In this document: positions 50,180-59,652 of the stretch, piece after piece
Layout of the letters: every line of letters starts with the position of its first letter
How positions within the stretch are numbered: the stretch's first letter is position 1
From: Terrimonas ginsenosidimutans
Lineage (GTDB): Bacteria; Bacteroidota; Bacteroidia; Chitinophagales; Chitinophagaceae
Length of the DNA: 64,000 bases
Direction: 5' to 3'
NCBI RefSeq assembly: GCF_022012415.1
Contig: NZ_JAKLTR010000001.1
Span: 599,566-663,565, forward strand
Position numbers and translations under genes: made by a program
The notes under the pieces: model-generated
The model's input: the letters and a program-made list of their open reading frames with translations, nothing else
Told to the model about the DNA's origin: nothing
Database searches by the model: none

Positions 50180-51583
50180 TTACATTTTTATTTCCATCAC
50201 TTTATGATTCATGCGGCTTTCTTCCGCCATAAAGCACATTACATGACTTTCGATAGAGGCATCTATCGTCGATGTCAACAGGCTGGGATTTTCCTGTGAT
50301 ACAGCCTGTACCCAATCTGCAACCAGCCGCCAGTCGCCACCACCATGACCTTCATTTTTATAATTCTCCACATCCAGCACTTTACTCTCCAGTGTTTTTG
50401 ATGTGTCTGTACGGAAATCATAGATAGTGAACTTGCTCATATCTCCCTCGATGAAACCCATGCTTCCCATTACGCGGGTTCGTCGGCCACCCCAGGGCGT
50501 GAATGCTTCCATGCTGAAGCTGGCGGTGACGTTGTTCTGGAACTGAATATTGGTTGTGTAATGGTCACACTGGTCATTATCCATCCGGTAAACACAACGC
50601 CCGTAATTGCTGGTCTTCAGAAACTCCATAATGGCATCACCTTGTTTTTCTTTGTCTTCCGGCAGATCAAAAACATATGTACGTTGTCTTTTACGATAAT
50701 ATTGTTTCAATGCGGAATAGGGGCATGTTTTTTCGACGGAACATCCATCGGTGCAGCGGGCCGTACTTCCCGCAGGGGCATTTTCTTTTTTGAACCATTT
50801 CAGATCTCCGAAGGCCTGGATCCTTTGCGATTCTGTGCCAAGCATCCATTTGATGATATCGAGATCGTGACAGGATTTCGCCAGAAGGATCGGCGTGGTC
50901 GTTTTGCTATTATGCCAGTTGCCGCGCACGTAAGAATGCGCCATATGTGTATGCTCGATCGGCTCGAGGTGTTGCAGACTGATGACCTCCCCGATCGCGC
51001 CGCTTTGCATTAATTCACGAAGCTTGATGAAGTATGGGGCATAGCGAAGCACGTGACAAACAGCCACAACTTTACCTGTTTTCTTGGCTAAGCCAAGTAT
51101 ATCCCGGCACTCTTTTTCTGAAGGAGAAATAGGTTTTTCCAACAGAATATGATAGCCCATTTTCAGAGCGGCCATACATGGTCCGTAGTGCAACTGGTCA
51201 GGAGTGGAAATTATCACCGCATCGGCAAACTTTGGTTTCTTGAAAACATCTTCCCAGGTCTTGAACCGGTTTGCATCAGCGATCTTATGTTTTTTTGCGT
51301 ATCGTTCATTACGAAGGGGAATGGGTTCGGCAACACCCACAATATCCAGCTGCTCCGGGTATTCGACAGAATAGTCACCATACACATTTCCACGGGCTCC
51401 CGCGCCAAGCGTGATCGCTGTTACTGGTTTAGCGAGTGGCTTATGCAAAGGGTTATCCGGCAGGATAAGCCTTTCACCGGTTTCTGTTTTTCCCCAGAGT
51501 GAAAAAGGGAAAAAGCTGCCACCAACTGTAATTCCAAATGCTTTAAGTAAGTTACGGCGTGACCATCTCGAAGAAGAATACAT
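50180..51583 (-). CDS. Tat-exported Gfo/Idh/MocA family oxidoreductase
   Basis: 467 residues. The N-terminus has a twin-arginine signal (SRWSRRNLLKAFGITVGG), so a folded, cofactor-loaded enzyme would be exported. A Rossmann fold begins at AITLGAGARGNVYGDYS, and ILLEKPIS is the conserved EKP motif of the Gfo/Idh/MocA family. The C-terminal alpha/beta domain is present. Enzymes of this family act on sugars with tightly bound NAD(P). A cysteine-rich stretch (CTDGCSVEKTCPY) is an unusual insert of about 45 residues that may bind a metal. No neighbouring sugar-pathway gene gives the substrate. Confidence 0.88.
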   Translation of the reverse strand: MYSSSRWSRRNLLKAFGITVGGSFFPFSLWGKTETGERLILPDNPLHKPLAKPVTAITLGAGARGNVYGDYSVEYPEQLDIVGVAEPIPLRNERYAKKHKIADANRFKTWEDVFKKPKFADAVIISTPDQLHYGPCMAALKMGYHILLEKPISPSEKECRDILGLAKKTGKVVAVCHVLRYAPYFIKLRELMQSGAIGEVISLQHLEPIEHTHMAHSYVRGNWHNSKTTTPILLAKSCHDLDIIKWMLGTESQRIQAFGDLKWFKKENAPAGSTARCTDGCSVEKTCPYSALKQYYRKRQRTYVFDLPEDKEKQGDAIMEFLKTSNYGRCVYRMDNDQCDHYTTNIQFQNNVTASFSMEAFTPWGGRRTRVMGSMGFIEGDMSKFTIYDFRTDTSKTLESKVLDVENYKNEGHGGGDWRLVADWVQAVSQENPSLLTSTIDASIESHVMCFMAEESRMNHKVMEIKM

Positions 51584-52406
51584 GAGAAAACAATTTTAGT
51601 GAACGGATCCGGATGGTGGTCGGATGAAAGCTGTATTAAAATTAGCCATTAAATATAAAATCACCGATACCACTAACAGATAAATTCACCGGATATGGAT
51701 TTTTTAAACTCTCTTAACTTTTATATAACTGTGTGACCGGAAATATATTGCCTGTATTAGGAAATCCTAATGTTTGAATACTGGTTGGCGTTCGCAACGT
51801 AGATTGAAGGCTGGCGCAAGGGCTTCCGCAGATGAACACAGATGAAGCACCGCAGATATGCCGGCAATATATGCCTGTTAGAAAGCGATCCGCGTTTCTA
51901 CACATTTACAAAGGCTGGCCAGATACATCTCCCGCAGCTCGTGTCATTACGGCGCTGAACTGGAAACGCCTGAGAAACCCAGTCGCATCATATGCCCGGT
52001 TTTTGCAGCCCGAATTTCGAATAAGGGTTGAACAGGGGAAGTCGGAACAACGGGGTGTGACAATGTCAGTATGGCGCAAAGTAAGGGGCGGCCCGTTATT
52101 CAATCCTTCCCGGCTGCAATTCCGTATGTGTACAGCAAAATAGGGCTTTGGCAAGCAGTTTTGCATAGGCTGGCTGGTTGGTCAGTTCTGGAGGGCTCAA
52201 GCAAAATCGGCAGGGATCGATCTCTTAATAAGATTTAATTACTCTCTAATTTTTCTCTAATTTCATGGGGCCGACTGATAATCATGTAATTAGGGATAGT
52301 TTATGTACTGGAGAAAAGGGTTTTTGACCAAACCGCTGTTATATGTTTAACCTTCCGCTTATCGGCCCGTTATTCAGTTATACTTTTACCCAAAACCACC
52401 CTACGT
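51584..52406. other. Intergenic region, no feature seen
   Basis: 823 bases between the divergent Gfo/Idh gene and the response-regulator gene. ORFs at 51832-52143 and 51906-52166 lack a recognisable product, signal or ribosome-binding context, and they oppose each other. The last 200 bases are AT-rich and should hold the response-regulator promoter, which I could not place. Confidence 0.5.
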
Positions 52407-53087
52407 ATGAACATATTACTTGTAGAAGATGAACCTGCGGTTGCTACGATGTTAAATAAAGGACTTACAGAAGAGGGCTATACAGTGACGATCGCTCCGG
52501 ATGGAAAGATCGGCCTGCAGATGGCAACCGATCACCCTTTTAATATTATCATACTGGACGTGATGCTTCCCGGGTTGAACGGGATCGAGCTTTGCAAACA
52601 ATTGCGCCAGCAAAAGAATCATACGCCCGTGCTGATGCTGACGGCGCTTGGTACAACAGAAAATGTTGTAACCGGGCTCGATGCGGGTGCAGACGATTAT
52701 ATTACGAAGCCATTCAAATTCCGCGAACTTTCCGCGAGGCTCCGGTCATTGTCAAGACGCGGCTTGCCATCTGATCCGGTGGAAATATTGAAGCTTTCTG
52801 ATCTGGAAATGAACCTTACTGCCAAAACCGTTCAACGCGGCGGCCAGGATATTACTCTCACCTCAACAGAATACCGCTTACTCGAGTACCTGCTGCGCAA
52901 CAAAGGCCGCGTTGTGTCCAGGCTTGATATGCTGGAAAATGTATGGGGTATTGATTTCAATATGGGAACAAACGTGGTGGATGTATATGTGAATTATCTC
53001 AGAAAGAAAATCGACAAAGCCGGACCCGTTAAACTGATCCAAACCGTGATCGGCATGGGTTACGTGATGAAGGAACCTTCAGTATGA
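52407..53087 (+). CDS. OmpR-family response regulator
   Basis: 226 residues. The receiver domain (1-120) has the acidic pocket VEDEP, phosphorylated D51 in ILDVMLPGLNG, and the conserved lysine in YITKPF. The C-terminal winged helix (about 130-226, LTSTEYRLLEYLLRNKGRVVSR; DVYVNYLRKKID) is OmpR/PhoB-like. It overlaps the histidine kinase gene by 4 bases (ATGA), so the two are a pair. Target genes are not evident. Confidence 0.95.
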   Translation: MNILLVEDEPAVATMLNKGLTEEGYTVTIAPDGKIGLQMATDHPFNIIILDVMLPGLNGIELCKQLRQQKNHTPVLMLTALGTTENVVTGLDAGADDYITKPFKFRELSARLRSLSRRGLPSDPVEILKLSDLEMNLTAKTVQRGGQDITLTSTEYRLLEYLLRNKGRVVSRLDMLENVWGIDFNMGTNVVDVYVNYLRKKIDKAGPVKLIQTVIGMGYVMKEPSV

Positions 53088-54463
53088 AAATACAGACTCA
53101 GACAGCCATTCTTTTTACGGTGCTTGCCGCAGCAGTGATCCTGCTGTTGAACGCTATTATTTATTATGTGGCCACACGTGACACCTCCAACGACTTCAAA
53201 AAAAGACTGGAGTTGCGCGTGATCGTCGCTGCAAAAATCCATTTCGAGAAAGACACCACTTCTTCCGCAGCCTACACAGAGTTGCGTCAGCAGTATCTGG
53301 AAGTGCTGCCTAATGAACGCGAATACCTGGTTGTGGCAAATCACCGGAAAGACAGCTTCAGGATCCCTGATGGCCTGGCTCTGCCAAACGCCTTTTATAA
53401 CGAAGCTATTCAAACAGATACCACTGTTTTCTATAAGAAAGATGATGTGTATTATGCAGGGCGGGGATTAGCTGTTGGAAATGAAAAGTATGTGATGGTT
53501 AAGTCTGCCGTAAACCTGTACGGTTTGCAGGCATTGAAAAACCTTAAACGCATCCTGCTTATAGCCCTTGTGGGTAAAGTGATCCTGGTATTCACCGTCA
53601 GCTTTTTCTTCTCCAGGAAAGCATTTAAACCATTCCGGGATATTATTGCGAGAGTTAAAAGTATTGGGGTTGAAAATCTTTCCATGCGGCTGGAAGAACA
53701 AAAGGGGCGGGGCAAAGATGAGATCGCGGAGCTGACCAAGACATTTAACCGCATGCTGGACAGGCTTGAAACGTCTTTCGAGATCCAGAATAACTTTGTA
53801 AGTAATGCGTCACATGAGTTGAAGACCCCGCTTACCGCGATAATCGGTGAAGCTGATATCACTCTTTCAAAAGAAAGGAAGGCGGAAGATTACCGGCAGT
53901 CGCTGGAAGTGATCCTGCGTGAAGCAGAAAGACTTGAGACGCTAACGACTGCACTGCTGAGCCTTGCACAATCTGGTTTTAATAAGAACAGGGAAGGATA
54001 TGTTCCTGTACGCCTCGACGAATTATTGTTCGATATAAAAGGAACGATCGACAGGATCGACCCTGAAAACCATATCAGGCTGGTGCTCCAGGATATGCCA
54101 ATGGATGAGAACCGGCTTTTGGTAAACGGTAATTTGCAGTTATTGAAACTTGCCATCAGTAATATCATTCTTAATGCATGCAAATATTCCAACAATCAGC
54201 CGGTAGAAGTAAAGCTGACCTGCCCTGGTGACCAGGGCGTGATAAAAATATCCGATATAGGCATCGGTATTCCGCATGATGACATCAAACATGTGTTCGT
54301 ACCATTCTTCCGTGCATCCAACACAAGTTCGTTCAAAGGGTATGGTGTTGGCTTGCCCTTATCAATGAATATTATAAGGCAGCATGATGGTAATATCAAG
54401 GTTGCCTCCGAAGAAGGAAGAGGGACAGAAGTGACTGTATTGCTTCCACTTGCAAAGGCCTGA
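53084..54463 (+). CDS. Sensor histidine kinase
   Basis: 459 residues. Two membrane helices (about 8-28 and 153-173) enclose a periplasmic domain of about 125 residues (with LRQQYLEVLPNEREYLVV), then a HAMP segment, a dimerisation/phosphoacceptor domain with the histidine in NASHELKTPLTAI, and an ATPase domain with NACKYS, ISDIGIGIP, and GVGLPLSMNI. It autophosphorylates and passes phosphate to the OmpR-type regulator encoded upstream; the signal is unknown. A stretch of 220 bases follows before the stress-protein gene. Confidence 0.95.
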   Translation: MKIQTQTAILFTVLAAAVILLLNAIIYYVATRDTSNDFKKRLELRVIVAAKIHFEKDTTSSAAYTELRQQYLEVLPNEREYLVVANHRKDSFRIPDGLALPNAFYNEAIQTDTTVFYKKDDVYYAGRGLAVGNEKYVMVKSAVNLYGLQALKNLKRILLIALVGKVILVFTVSFFFSRKAFKPFRDIIARVKSIGVENLSMRLEEQKGRGKDEIAELTKTFNRMLDRLETSFEIQNNFVSNASHELKTPLTAIIGEADITLSKERKAEDYRQSLEVILREAERLETLTTALLSLAQSGFNKNREGYVPVRLDELLFDIKGTIDRIDPENHIRLVLQDMPMDENRLLVNGNLQLLKLAISNIILNACKYSNNQPVEVKLTCPGDQGVIKISDIGIGIPHDDIKHVFVPFFRASNTSSFKGYGVGLPLSMNIIRQHDGNIKVASEEGRGTEVTVLLPLAKA

Positions 54464-54687
54464 TCACTCTGTTTTTATTAGTAAGAACACGATGATCCTA
54501 CGATAGTGGATTTGCGTATTATTAAAAACATCTAAGAACTAAGCATAAGAAACCAGCAACTTATCACTCTCTCTAATTTCTTTCTTATCTACATTTTAAT
54601 ATCCCTTAATTCAATTATTAGACGTCTGTAATGTCTGTGTTGCAACTTTGTGATCTGTTTATTTCCTTCATTATTAAAACAACGAAA

Positions 54688-55176
54688 ATGAGAAATGTAC
54701 TGATCCCAACTGATTTCAGCATTGAATCACTTAACCTGGTGGAAAGAGCGGTGGCTGCATTGGATGATCAAACTGCTAACATTATACTGTTTCATGCATT
54801 TGATATGAACATAAATGCGCCTGACCGGTTAGGCAACGGTACGCGGGTACCTTATGCGCATTTGCTGACGGATGAATTCCGCAACGCATGTAAGCGTATT
54901 AAAACCTCTAATGCACGCGTAGTGCAGAATATCCATGTCCGTCATTTGTATGGTTCAACTGTGCCATTGTTCAGAAATTTTATCGACGCAAATGATATTG
55001 ATATGATTGTTTGTCCAGATCATTTCGTGTTCAACCCGGTTACCTCGCAAAGTGTTAACCCTGTTAAACTGTTTAAGAAAAGTGGCATTCCTGTGATCAC
55101 AGAATTGGCGAGAAGAAGAACGGTGGTTCACAGTGCAGCACCACTTGCAGAAGCTGTTGCAGTGCTGATCAATTAA
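54688..55176 (+). CDS. Universal stress protein-like (UspA family)
   Basis: 162 residues from the ATG at 54688 (MRNVLIPTDFSIESL); the longer start at 54631 adds a hydrophobic stretch that is not part of the Usp fold. The N-terminal VLIPTDFS and the alternating strands fit one Usp domain. The nucleotide-binding GxxG-9-G(S/T) motif is absent (the C-terminal region is HFVFNPVTSQSVNPVKLF), so it probably does not bind ATP. The bestrophin gene follows 19 bases later, so the two may be co-expressed. Confidence 0.8.
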   Translation: MRNVLIPTDFSIESLNLVERAVAALDDQTANIILFHAFDMNINAPDRLGNGTRVPYAHLLTDEFRNACKRIKTSNARVVQNIHVRHLYGSTVPLFRNFIDANDIDMIVCPDHFVFNPVTSQSVNPVKLFKKSGIPVITELARRRTVVHSAAPLAEAVAVLIN

Positions 55177-55195
55177 TTACAAATCCGAAAGGCTT

Positions 55196-56104
55196 ATGCT
55201 GTTAAAAAAGAATATTCCGTTTTCCTATATCATGGGGAAAATCAGAACGGAATTAATACTTATTACCCTTTACTCGGTGATCATTACGATCATCTATGAG
55301 AACTTCCATGTCACGAGGATCTCCATTCCTATTGCGATCCCAACTATTATGGGGACGGTTATCTCGCTGTTGCTCGGTTTCCGGAGTAACCAGGCTTATG
55401 ATCGCTGGTGGGAAGCCAGGCATATCTGGGGTGGTATTGTAAACGATTCCAGAACACTTTCCAGGCAGGTACTCTGCTTTACTGAAGTTGTGTTCGAAGG
55501 AGATGAAGTGCAGCAATACCGGGAGCGGATGATCCGTCGCCAGATTGCCTGGAACTACAGTCTTGGACAAATGCTTCGCGGGCAAAACGCCACACGCGGA
55601 TTGGATAAATATCTTACACGACAGGAGATGGATTTTATCCGTCACTATGATCACGTACCTGGTGCATTGCTTGAATTGCATGCACGCGATCTGCGGGTTG
55701 GCCTTGAGCAGGGTTGGATCAACCGTTTTCAGCAAGTGGAAATGGACAGAACATTAACCCGCCTTTGTGATGCAATGGGAAAATGTGAGCGGATCAAGAA
55801 TACGGTCTTCCCGGTTACATACAGCATGTATATTCATTTTTCTATGCTGTTGTTTATAGCATTCCTTCCTTTTGCGGTGATCCAGTATTTCGGAATTTTT
55901 GAAGTACCCGTTGTTGTGGCCATTGCGACATCGTTCCTGTTGATAGAAAAAATGGCGATCCACCTGCAGGATCCGTTTGAGAATAAACCAACGGATACGC
56001 CGGTAACAACCATTGCAAGAAATATTGAAAAGAACCTCACACAGATGTTGCGTGACCAGGAGATACTTGAAGTGAAGGAGAACAACAAGTTCTATGTTTT
56101 ATAG
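55196..56104 (+). CDS. Bestrophin-like ion channel protein
   Basis: 302 residues with about four membrane helices. The family stretch SLLLGFRSNQAYDRWWEAR and IAWNYSLGQMLRG are diagnostic for the bestrophin/UPF0187 family, which form pentameric chloride or cation channels. The C-terminal cytoplasmic domain (IEKNLTQMLRDQEI) is present. It lies behind the universal stress protein gene and ends in a strong palindrome (56119-56205), which presumably stops transcription. Ion selectivity cannot be told from sequence. Confidence 0.88.
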   Translation: MLLKKNIPFSYIMGKIRTELILITLYSVIITIIYENFHVTRISIPIAIPTIMGTVISLLLGFRSNQAYDRWWEARHIWGGIVNDSRTLSRQVLCFTEVVFEGDEVQQYRERMIRRQIAWNYSLGQMLRGQNATRGLDKYLTRQEMDFIRHYDHVPGALLELHARDLRVGLEQGWINRFQQVEMDRTLTRLCDAMGKCERIKNTVFPVTYSMYIHFSMLLFIAFLPFAVIQYFGIFEVPVVVAIATSFLLIEKMAIHLQDPFENKPTDTPVTTIARNIEKNLTQMLRDQEILEVKENNKFYVL

Positions 56105-56118
56105 AGGGTAAGTAAGTA

Positions 56119-56205
56119 CGCAAAGTCCGCAAAGAAAACGCAAAGGGCGCAACGTTTATCTCAAGATTTCGTTGCGCCCTTTGCGTTTTCTTTGCGGACT
56201 TTGCG
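56119..56205. repeat. Perfect 36-bp inverted repeat between convergent genes
   Basis: A 36-bp arm (56119-56154) is exactly complementary to 56170-56205, with a 15-base loop. The arms read CGCAAAGTCCGCAAAGAAAA and on, built of CGCAAAG/CGCAAAGGGCG text. It sits between the bestrophin stop (56104) and the esterase stop (56230). It can act as a terminator for both and is a type of repeat common in Bacteroidota. Confidence 0.85.
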
Positions 56206-56229
56206 ATACTTCTCAGTGCGGAATAAGAA

Positions 56230-57213
56230 TTACTGTAAATGCAAAATATTCTCTCCAAATAAGATACACTCCTTCTTCACCCCATCCACATCTTTCGATT
56301 TAATATAGGACCCGATCACATGAGCTTGTGTATTCGGCAGAGCGGCTTCTCTTTTCAGGCTATCGGGTGTTCCAAGCTGCCGGAACATTCTCTGCATCGC
56401 AGAAACTTTTACCGTTGGATCCTGGTGATCTTCGTCCTTATAATAATAAAGAAGCAGCGCAGGCTGTTTGATCTTTTCAAACAGTGAAGCTTTCATTGTT
56501 GTTTCCAGCAATTCCTGTAATTCAGAAACGGCTTCCATCCTGTATTTTGAATTCCAGTAGCGGGTATTCAGCAGAGCTGTATCATGATCCTCATTGTACT
56601 TCCCTTTTACCATTCGCGCAACGGTTAATCCCCAGTGATTATTGGCAACCCAGGCGAGCGGGTCATTGATCGCGATATTGGGTGACAGGAGGATCAGTCC
56701 TGCGATCTCAGGATATTCGGCCGCGAGTTTGAGCGCAAGTGTGCCGCCGGTGGACGTTCCCATGAGGATCACTTTCTTCCCCAGCTTTTTTCCGATCGCA
56801 TAAGCTTCTTTGGCGGAGTTCCAGAGTTTATCAGCTGTCATTGCCGCAAGCGGTTCCGTTGTATCAATTCCATGTTCTGCCAGTCTCGCCAGGTACAGGT
56901 TACAGCCGAACCTTGAAGCAAAGAATTGGTGAACGGGATCTCCCTCTTCCTGGCTGGCTGAAAACCCGTGCAGGTAAACCACTGAATATTCCGTTGCCTG
57001 CCGTACTGAGTCGTTAGCCCAGATGATCCGGGCTTCGTTATCGGGCTTTATTTTATGATGTGATTCGCCGGCTGACACGTATTGGGTTAGCATAGCCGTT
57101 TCGGGCACAGCTGGCAATGACGGATCATACACGGGAGGCTTTGGACGCGGTCCGAGAAAGTATACAACGATCAGTATCAAGAGAATGAGACCCAGCCATT
57201 TGGCGAATTTCAT
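56230..57213 (-). CDS. Alpha/beta hydrolase (esterase/lysophospholipase-like), membrane-anchored
   Basis: 327 residues. An N-terminal membrane anchor (FAKWLGLILLILIVVYFL) is followed by an alpha/beta-hydrolase domain: VVYLHGFSASQEEGDP, nucleophile GTSTGG (serine), acid candidate in YYKDEDHQDP, and histidine in NTQAHVIGS. The alpha/beta fold extends to residue 290. Likely a periplasmic esterase or lipase; the substrate is unknown. The gene runs opposite to typA and shares no operon. Confidence 0.87.
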   Translation of the reverse strand: MKFAKWLGLILLILIVVYFLGPRPKPPVYDPSLPAVPETAMLTQYVSAGESHHKIKPDNEARIIWANDSVRQATEYSVVYLHGFSASQEEGDPVHQFFASRFGCNLYLARLAEHGIDTTEPLAAMTADKLWNSAKEAYAIGKKLGKKVILMGTSTGGTLALKLAAEYPEIAGLILLSPNIAINDPLAWVANNHWGLTVARMVKGKYNEDHDTALLNTRYWNSKYRMEAVSELQELLETTMKASLFEKIKQPALLLYYYKDEDHQDPTVKVSAMQRMFRQLGTPDSLKREAALPNTQAHVIGSYIKSKDVDGVKKECILFGENILHLQ

Positions 57214-57278
57214 ATAATTGGTTTTGATAAAGCTAATATAAATATGGCTGGATTGAGGTTTAAGAATACATTAATTCG

Positions 57279-57368
57279 TTACCCGTTATCCGTTGTCCGT
57301 TGTCCGGTAGTTCTGAGACACTAAACGAGATCTCGTTGAAAAACGCGGTCAACTGTCAACGGACAATT
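57279..57368. repeat. GTTGTCC-rich dispersed text before typA
   Basis: CGTTATCCGTTGTCCGTTGTCCGG (from 57284) and TGTCAACGGACAATTGG (from 57353) are related to the arms at 42356-42463 and to 30203-30240. It lies upstream of the typA promoter and adds no coding capacity. Confidence 0.45.
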
Positions 57369-57408
57369 GGCACCTAAAGCTATCTTCAAGTTAAATGTCC
57401 CTCACTTC

Positions 57409-57439
57409 TTGCCCCGCCGACTAAATTAGCGTACCTTTG
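57409..57439 (+). promoter_or_regulatory. Promoter of typA
   Basis: TTG (57409-57411), 20-base spacer, TACCTTTG (57432-57439). A full match to the Bacteroidota consensus. The start site should be near 57446, giving a leader of about 35 bases. Confidence 0.8.
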
Positions 57440-57479
57440 CACCTTCAAAAAAATGGGCTTTTGCCCAAAACGTAAAACA

Positions 57480-59288
57480 ATGGAAATCAGAAACATCGCC
57501 ATCATCGCGCACGTTGACCACGGTAAAACGACGCTGGTGGACAAAATCTTACACGCTACCAAGGTATTCCGGGACAACCAGGAAACCGGTGAATTGATCA
57601 TGGATAGCAACGATCTCGAAAGAGAACGCGGGATCACTATCTTCAGTAAGAATGCGGCGGTAACTTATAAAGGCGTAAAAATCAATGTAATCGATACTCC
57701 AGGTCACGCCGACTTCGGTGGTGAAGTGGAAAGGGTATTGAAAATGGCTGATGGTGTGATCCTTTTGGTTGACGCCTTCGAAGGGCCAATGCCTCAAACC
57801 CGTTTCGTACTTCAGAAAGCGTTGTCGCTGAACCTGAAGCCGATCGTTGTAATTAATAAGGTAGATAAACCTAACTGCCGCCCTGACGAAGTGCATGACG
57901 CGGTTTTCGAACTGTTCTTCAACCTCGACGCATCTGAAGATCAGCTTGACTTCCCTACCTTCTACGGAAGCGGTAAGAACGGCTGGTTCAATGATTCACT
58001 CACTCAGATCGACAATATCAATCCTTTGCTGGATGGTATTCTTAAATATGTTCCACCACCAAAAGTAAATGAAGGTCCGGTGCAGATGCAGATCACTTCA
58101 CTGGATTACTCATCGTTCCTTGGCCGTATCGCTATCGGAAAAGTTAGCCGCGGTTCAATCAGAGAAGGTCAGAACGTGGTGTTGATGCAGGCTAACGGCA
58201 CTATTAAAAAGACCAAAGTGCGTGAGCTTTATGTGTTCGAAGGAATGGGTAAGAAAAAAGCTACAGAAGTTTTCGCTGGTGACCTTTGCGCTGTGGTAGG
58301 TATTGAAGATTTCAACATCGGTGATACCATCGCTGATTCTGAAAACCCTGAAGCATTACCGGTGATCAGCGTGGATGAGCCAACGATGAACATGTTGTTC
58401 TCTGTTAACAACTCTCCATTCTTCGGTAAAGACGGAAAATTCGTTACAAGCCGTCACCTGCGTGACCGTTTGGCAAAAGAAACTGAAAAGAACCTCGCAT
58501 TGCGGGTTACGGATAGCCCTGATGGTGATAGCCTGATCGTTTATGGTCGTGGTATCCTTCACCTCGGTATCCTGATCGAAACAATGCGTCGTGAAGGATA
58601 TGAGTTGACTGTTGGTCAGCCTCAGGTTATCGTGAAAGATATCGATGGTAAAAAATGTGAGCCGTACGAGAACCTGGTGGTCGACGTACCTCAGGAGTTT
58701 GCAAGTAAGGTGATCGATCTTGTTACTCGCCGTAAAGGTGAAATGCTGATCATGGAAACAAAAGGTGAAATGCAACACCTGGAGTTTGACATCCCTTCAC
58801 GTGGTCTGATCGGTCTGCGTACGCAAATGCTGACTGCTACAACCGGCGAAGCTGTAATGGCTCACCGTTTCAGCGAATACAAGCCATGGAAAGGGCCAAT
58901 CCCCGGACGTAACAACGGTGTTTTGCTGTCAAAGAATACGGAAAAAACTACCGGTTACTCTATCGATAAACTGCAGGACCGCGGAACCTTCTTCGTAGAC
59001 CCGGGTGAAGATGTTTATGTAGGACAGATCATTGCAGAAAACATTAAACCAGGCGATCTCGTAGTAAACGCGACGGAAGGTAAAAAGCTGACGAACCACC
59101 GTGCAAGCGGTAGTGATGACGCTACACGTATCGCTCCAAAAACGTTGATGACGCTGGAAGAATGCATGGAGTATATCCAGCAGGACGAGTGCATCGAGGT
59201 AACGCCGAACTTCATCCGGATGCGTAAAGTGATCCTGGACGAAAATGAAAGGCTGAAACAAAGTAAGAAAATGGGCGCAGCTGTTTAA
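57480..59288 (+). CDS. typA: Translational GTPase TypA/BipA
   Basis: 602 residues from the ATG at 57480 (MEIRNIAIIAHVDHGKTTL). The G1 motif AHVDHGKTT, switch region RGITI, G3 VIDTPGHADF, G4 INKVDKP and the following translation-factor domains (GRIAIGKVSRGSIREG; GVLLSKNTEKTTGYSI) are as in BipA, a ribosome-associated GTPase for 50S assembly and stress adaptation. The ORF ATG at 57453 lies in the leader, so it was not used. A terminator follows (59313-59341). Confidence 0.97.
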   Translation: MEIRNIAIIAHVDHGKTTLVDKILHATKVFRDNQETGELIMDSNDLERERGITIFSKNAAVTYKGVKINVIDTPGHADFGGEVERVLKMADGVILLVDAFEGPMPQTRFVLQKALSLNLKPIVVINKVDKPNCRPDEVHDAVFELFFNLDASEDQLDFPTFYGSGKNGWFNDSLTQIDNINPLLDGILKYVPPPKVNEGPVQMQITSLDYSSFLGRIAIGKVSRGSIREGQNVVLMQANGTIKKTKVRELYVFEGMGKKKATEVFAGDLCAVVGIEDFNIGDTIADSENPEALPVISVDEPTMNMLFSVNNSPFFGKDGKFVTSRHLRDRLAKETEKNLALRVTDSPDGDSLIVYGRGILHLGILIETMRREGYELTVGQPQVIVKDIDGKKCEPYENLVVDVPQEFASKVIDLVTRRKGEMLIMETKGEMQHLEFDIPSRGLIGLRTQMLTATTGEAVMAHRFSEYKPWKGPIPGRNNGVLLSKNTEKTTGYSIDKLQDRGTFFVDPGEDVYVGQIIAENIKPGDLVVNATEGKKLTNHRASGSDDATRIAPKTLMTLEECMEYIQQDECIEVTPNFIRMRKVILDENERLKQSKKMGAAV

Positions 59289-59312
59289 TCAGATAGCTGA
59301 ATCAATAAAAAG

Positions 59313-59341
59313 AAGCGGTACCGGAAGGTGCCGCTTTTTTT
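59313..59341 (+). terminator. Terminator of typA
   Basis: AAGCGGTACC (59313-59322) pairs with GGTGCCGCTT (59327-59336; one G-U) across GGAA, followed by a T-run. Confidence 0.85.
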
Positions 59342-59609
59342 ATTGATTCAGGTTCCGGCAGACCACACAGATCGGCTTATGGCAACCACCTGCTCTCTTG
59401 TCTGATCGCATCCAGGCAGGGAATGCCTGACGGCCAGGTGAGTTTTCAATATAAGGAAGAAGAAGATCCGGGGTGAATTGCAGGAACCTGGGCCAACGCT
59501 TGAAACGGAATTTCCCACATTCCACTAACCCATTCCGGCCATTCACTCGAAATTCCGCCACCATCCTCCCTATCTTCTTAAATTTCATTCCTGTACGACC
59601 ATTAACCAT
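59340..59609 (-). CDS. Doubtful ORF upstream of the sensor gene
   Basis: 89 residues in the otherwise gene-free 59342-59652, read opposite to the flanking genes. It has no signal peptide or domain that I recognise; the part with FTPDLLLPYIENSPGRQAF is fairly hydrophobic. Similar short ORFs are sometimes annotated in this group, but I cannot confirm homology. It could equally be a degraded gene. Confidence 0.25.
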   Translation of the reverse strand: MVNGRTGMKFKKIGRMVAEFRVNGRNGLVECGKFRFKRWPRFLQFTPDLLLPYIENSPGRQAFPAWMRSDKRAGGCHKPICVVCRNLNQ

Positions 59610-59652
59610 TGACCTTACCGCGTTTATCTGTAATTTGAACTAATAACCTTCC

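Noticed and set aside
51832..52143. Overlapping ORFs in the 51.6-52.4 kb gap (also 51906-52166)
   Set aside because: They oppose each other, have no recognisable product and no conserved neighbours.
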